From assembly GCF_016545825.1 (NCBI RefSeq), contig NC_052618.1:13631398-13695397 (forward strand): 64,000 bases of DNA, given 5' to 3'. Positions 60,786-64,000 of this stretch are shown piece by piece. Numbering within the stretch: position 1 is the first letter of the stretch; every line of letters begins with the position of its first letter. The stretch is from Eucalyptus grandis (taxonomy: Eukaryota > Streptophyta > Magnoliopsida > Myrtales > Myrtaceae). The notes under the pieces are model-generated. The model had not been told where the DNA came from, did no database searches, and saw only the letters and a list, made by a program, of their open reading frames with translations. The translations under genes were made by a program, and so were the position numbers.

Positions 60786-62001
60786 TACTTCGTTCGTTTC
60801 GCGGAAAATAACTTCCGGGAAAATATTTTCCGAAATTTCCGGTGTTCGGATGGCGGAAAATAATTGGTCAAGTCGAAAATATTTTCCGGTCAAAGGAAAA
60901 TTTGCCCATCAAATCTTGGAAAATGTTTTCCTTTTTGAAAAGAGGAAAACATTTTCCGGAGGAAATCTTTTCCCGTCGCGTCGCGTGCTTTCATCTTTCA
61001 TTACTCTGTTTTGCCCTCTTTCTCGTTCTGCCCTCTTTCTCACAAAACCTAGGGCTTCTGATCTCGTCGTCCTCCTCCTTCGACGCCGACGATTAGCAGT
61101 AGCAGGGCCGACGGTGCTGGATCTCCGCCCTCACGAAGCCCTGTGATCTCGTCCTCCTCCTTCGACGCCGATGATTAGTAGCAGCGGAGCCTCCCCATTT
61201 AGCGCACCTGCAATTCGATCGACAAATAAAAAACCCCAAAAGCAAAAGCCCAAATCTGCAGAGCTCTCGACCCACGCCGACCTCAGATCTCCTCATAGCC
61301 GCCGCTCTCGTCTTCTACTAGCTCCTCTACTCCGTCACCCACCTCGTCGTCCGCATCGAGCAGCTCAGCCAGCGGCTCGAGCGGCTCAAGGCCCGCGATT
61401 GATCTCGCCGCCGCCCCACCCTCGCGAGATGAGTGGATTTTCCTCAAGATGGCGTTCCTCGTTTTATCCGTCCGTTCTTTTTCTTTTTCGATTTTGCTGT
61501 CTGAATACGCTCGGTGATGTTCGAATATTTTATGGAATGATCTCTCGACATGGAATCTGAATATAATGTCTGTTGGCGTTTCATCTGTGTGGAGATCTTG
61601 TAGTGTTGTGGCTAGCTTTCGGTTCGTTGTGCTGGTCATTGTGGAATTTGAAGATGAAGGTGGAGGTAACCTGAGGGTTGGATTTGGTAACATCGTCGAG
61701 TAGTGTCGGGCGAGGGGGTTGCATTGACTCGCAGATTCATTCTGTGACTTTCTGGGGTGGTTCAATTGAAATGTTGTTCATGCCTAGGGTTTCAAAGAAA
61801 GCTTATTTGGGATCCAAACCATGTTAAACTATTCTCAAGCATAATGGTTAGAAAATATTTTATTTACCGAACACCGGAAAACATTTTCCGAAACATTTTT
61901 AACTTTTAGCCGAACACCGGAAAATAGTCATTTTCCTGGAAAATAACTTCCAGGAAAATATTTTCCAGAATTGGCCAATTTTCCGTGAAACGAACGGAGC
62001 A
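60786..62001. mobile_element. TIR element carrying captured gene-like sequence
   Basis: Left end TACTTCGTTCGTTTCGCGG and right end, reversed (TGCTCCGTTCGTTTCACGG), are terminal inverted repeats flanked by TTA on both sides (60783-60785 and 62002-62004), as in PIF/Harbinger insertions. Both subterminal regions are packed with GGAAAATATTTTCC-type motifs, including GGTGTTCGG in mirrored positions (60841 and 61870-61920). The interior is GC-rich and unlike the ends: ACAAAACCTAGGGCTTCTGATC at 61041 resembles a plant 5' leader, and a coding-like segment follows. No transposase. Superfamily inferred from the 3-bp duplication only. Confidence 0.7.
61276..61402 (+). pseudogene. captured C-terminal coding fragment (membrane helix plus Arg/Leu helix)
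   Basis: A frame inside the TIR element reads SDLLIAAALVFY, a TAG at 61319-61321, then LLYSVTHLVVRIEQLSQRLE and RLKARD before TGA at 61400-61402. The text looks like a transmembrane helix followed by an amphipathic, possibly coiled-coil tail, unlike random translation, and it sits after leader-like sequence. I do not recognise the parent gene. The TAG inside the helix suggests decay after capture. Upstream frames on the same strand are not convincingly coding. Confidence 0.4.
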
Positions 62002-62215
62002 TTAGATGGCTGTCCACAAGCAGTCGAAGAAAGGATGTGGAGACTTGGACATTTGTGATGATGACCGATCAACAGTAAACTACCAAAAAAAAAAAATCAT
62101 TTAGTTTCATGTGTATACTTTGTCATCCATTTCCATTGCTGAATCATTTATCAGTCTTGTATCCTTATCTTGATGAAGCGACCGACATATGGTGGCCCTT
62201 CTATATTTTTATTTT

Positions 62216-63668
62216 GGGATATGTACACTACAACTCCTAAAATCTATTGCAAAAATGTAATTAAGTCTTAAAACTTTCAAAATGTATAATTAAATTCTAA
62301 AAATTATCAAATTTGTGCAATCGAGTTCTTTCTTTAACGCCATCAACTTGTCTAGCATAAAATACTATCGTAGCATTTTTTAATTAATTCATTTTTATAC
62401 ATGGCATTTTTATTACTTTTTTCTTTAATTCTTATTTAAATAATAATGGAAAACTAAAAAAGCTAAATTAATTTTAAAAAAAAACTGGAAAAAAAGTGTA
62501 GGATCATGGCTAGGGTCGTCGTCATCCATTGCCAGCCCTAGGTGAAGGCTGACATCGCCCAGCCCAAGATTGTTGACCCCAGTAAAGGGTTGGCGAGGGC
62601 CATCGTTGCCTAAAACTAGGCTAGTGAGGCTCATCGGCAGTAGATGAGAGTCGGCGTTGCCCAAATTTGGGTGAGTCACCCTATTCCTAGCTAAGGTGTT
62701 GCCCAGATCTGGGCGAGCCTCGCTAGGGGTGTGCATGGTCCCTGGACGGTTCGACCTAAAACCAGAACCACCGCTAAGGACCGGAAAATTGGAACAAGGG
62801 ATCCACCCGTTTGTTGCGTGGATCCACCCTAACCGTCGGTTTGGTTTGGTCCAGCTCGAGTGGATCCATGGAACCGATCTTGACATGAAACAATTTTGGT
62901 TTTCAACATAGAATGACTACGTGACATCAAAGTAAGCCAAAAAAAGAAAAACCAAATTTAAGTACATGGAGATGCGGACGGCGGGAGAAGTAAACGCAGC
63001 GAAATGGCGATAGGATTAGGAGCCGAAGACAAAGGGAGTGAGATGAGATCTAGGGTTCTTTTAGTAATTTTTTTAATATTAAAAAGGTTCCGTTTGGTCC
63101 TGGGTGGGCGGGCGGGTGGATTCGCCCATAGAACCGGGAACTAGACCGATAGCCACCAATTCCCACAAATTGGAATCGGGAACCGGACCGGTTCCCTTAA
63201 GAACCACCGGCTCCAGGTAGTTCCGATCCAGGTTAGGGCGGTCCGGCGGTATTTTTTGCACACCCCTAAGCCTTGCTCAGGTCGGCAAGGGCTGCACCCC
63301 CTCTATCACCTAGGGCCGGCAACCTTCGTCGATCCCTTCGATGATGGGTGGCAGTGGCAGCCCCTATTCATGATCCTACAGCCTTTTTTCTAGTTTCGTG
63401 TTTTTAATTATTTTATTTTTTTTAAAAAAATTACTATTATTTAAATAAGATTTAAAGCAAAAAGTGATAAAAAAAAATGCCACATGTGACAAATAAATTA
63501 ATTAAAAATGCCACATTAGCATTTTCCATTAAACAAGTTCATGGTGTTAACAAAATGACTCGATTGTACCAGTTTGACAAATTTTATGACTTGATTGCAT
63601 TTTTTGAAAATTTTAGAAATTAATTACACTTTCGCGATAAATGTTAGGACTTGTAGTACACATATCCC
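62216..63668. mobile_element. MULE-like non-autonomous TIR element
   Basis: Terminal inverted repeats start GGGATATGTACACTACAACT and end, reversed, GGGATATGTGTACTACAAGT, extending about 300 bp on each side (to about 62514 and from about 63370). Nine-base flanks TTTTATTTT (62207-62215) and TTTTGTTTT (63669-63677) match at eight positions, as expected for a Mutator-like insertion. The core is GC-rich and itself mirrored (GGGCGAGCCT, GGCAACC). No transposase. A hAT-like element is nested inside. Confidence 0.82.
62724..63268. mobile_element. hAT-like MITE nested in the MULE-like element
   Basis: Ends TAGGGGTGTGCA and TGCACACCCCTA are inverted repeats typical of hAT elements. They are flanked by 8-bp duplications AGCCTCGC (62716-62723) and AGCCTTGC (63269-63276), one mismatch. 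The inside is a further imperfect palindrome with ACCGG and GGTTCC-rich text. Spurious Trp/Pro-rich frames cross it on both strands. No transposase. Confidence 0.88.
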
Positions 63669-63677
63669 TTTTGTTTT

Positions 63678-64000
63678 TAGCTAGTGATGACGTGGGGGCA
63701 AGTCTGCTCACCATTCAACCTCCCAAGTGTAGGTCCATCCATACCCTATCTCCTCTTTCTTCCTTAGGTTTTTGAGTCATTCTTAAATTTCTAAATCGCT
63801 GGATAGCTAGTATTAAAACTCAGCTGTTTATTGCAAAATGTTGCTGTTTTTTGACACTCCCAGTCCAAAAAAATTAAAAGTGAAAGAAAATTAGGGTTAT
63901 AAATTATCAAAAGCCACGTAACTTTACTTGTCAATAATTGTATATTTCTAAAAATATCTAAAACTGATTTGTGATAACTGCAATATTTGAAAAATAAATG
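63678..64000. other. no gene recognised
   Basis: AT-rich flank right of the MULE-like element. Short open frames only. Confidence 0.5.

Noticed and set aside
61283..61765. 160-codon minus-strand frame in the TIR element
   Set aside because: It runs antisense to the helix-coding segment, is rich in Ser/Glu/Asp by composition and has no domain.
1..64000. CRISPR arrays, bacterial operons, rRNA or viral genes
   Set aside because: The tandem repeats present are microsatellites or minisatellites without spacers. Plant spliced genes and transposons explain the window, and no reverse transcriptase, integrase or capsid text was seen.

Overview
This window looks like a stretch of flowering-plant (eudicot) nuclear DNA, AT-rich and almost wholly non-coding or pseudogenic. 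The evidence is spliced plant-type gene fragments with GT/AG intron borders (RPS2/At4g27190-like CNL leucine-rich repeats, VRN1/REM-type B3 domains, a V-ATPase subunit B 5' end, a pyruvate dehydrogenase E1-beta fragment), plant LTR and TIR transposons, and many TC microsatellites. The CNL exon architecture reminds me of Myrtaceae such as Eucalyptus, but that is an impression I could not test. I see no gene that is clearly intact from start to stop.

Layout. 1-3991 is a tandem duplication of unidentified sequence. 3975-10952 is block A1, which carries a minus-strand PDH E1-beta relic, an unrecognised minus-strand coding-like exon and a 3.1-kb solo LTR. From 10953 to 35620 lies one long plus-strand CNL pseudogene. 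Only its LRR exons are present: no P-loop or NB-ARC is visible, and the first LRR exon begins exactly where block A1 ends. Its exons form phase-0 modules (A, S1, L1, S2, L2, L2b, L3, L4), several of them tandemly duplicated and carrying stops or frameshifts. The intron between L2b and L3 is filled by a very large inverted repeat (26273-33396, centre about 29484). That repeat includes an antisense copy of the start of exon L3 and is bordered by a young 716-bp foldback element.

From 36 to 52.7 kb a B+A unit is duplicated. B1 (36.0-40.3 kb, B3/REM pseudogene) is joined to the deleted block A3 (40.3-41.6 kb). A V-ATPase B 5' fragment (43.07-43.79 kb) follows, then B2 (44.1-48.5 kb, B3/REM pseudogene) and the full block A2 (48.9-52.7 kb). 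A2 keeps the empty site of the LTR found in A1, so the relative order of events can be read.

From 52.7 to 64 kb there is a third B3-domain fragment (55.3-55.7 kb), another diverged duplication (54.1-54.8 and 58.1-59.0 kb) and a run of non-autonomous TIR elements. One of these has apparently captured host coding sequence (60786-62001). Another is a MULE-like element (62216-63668) with a hAT-like element nested inside it (62724-63268), both with near-perfect target-site duplications.

The fragments do not form a pathway. They record segmental duplication, transposition and decay at a disease-resistance locus. The most noteworthy system is the CNL pseudogene with a large built-in hairpin: if it is transcribed, it could be a source of small RNAs against related resistance genes.
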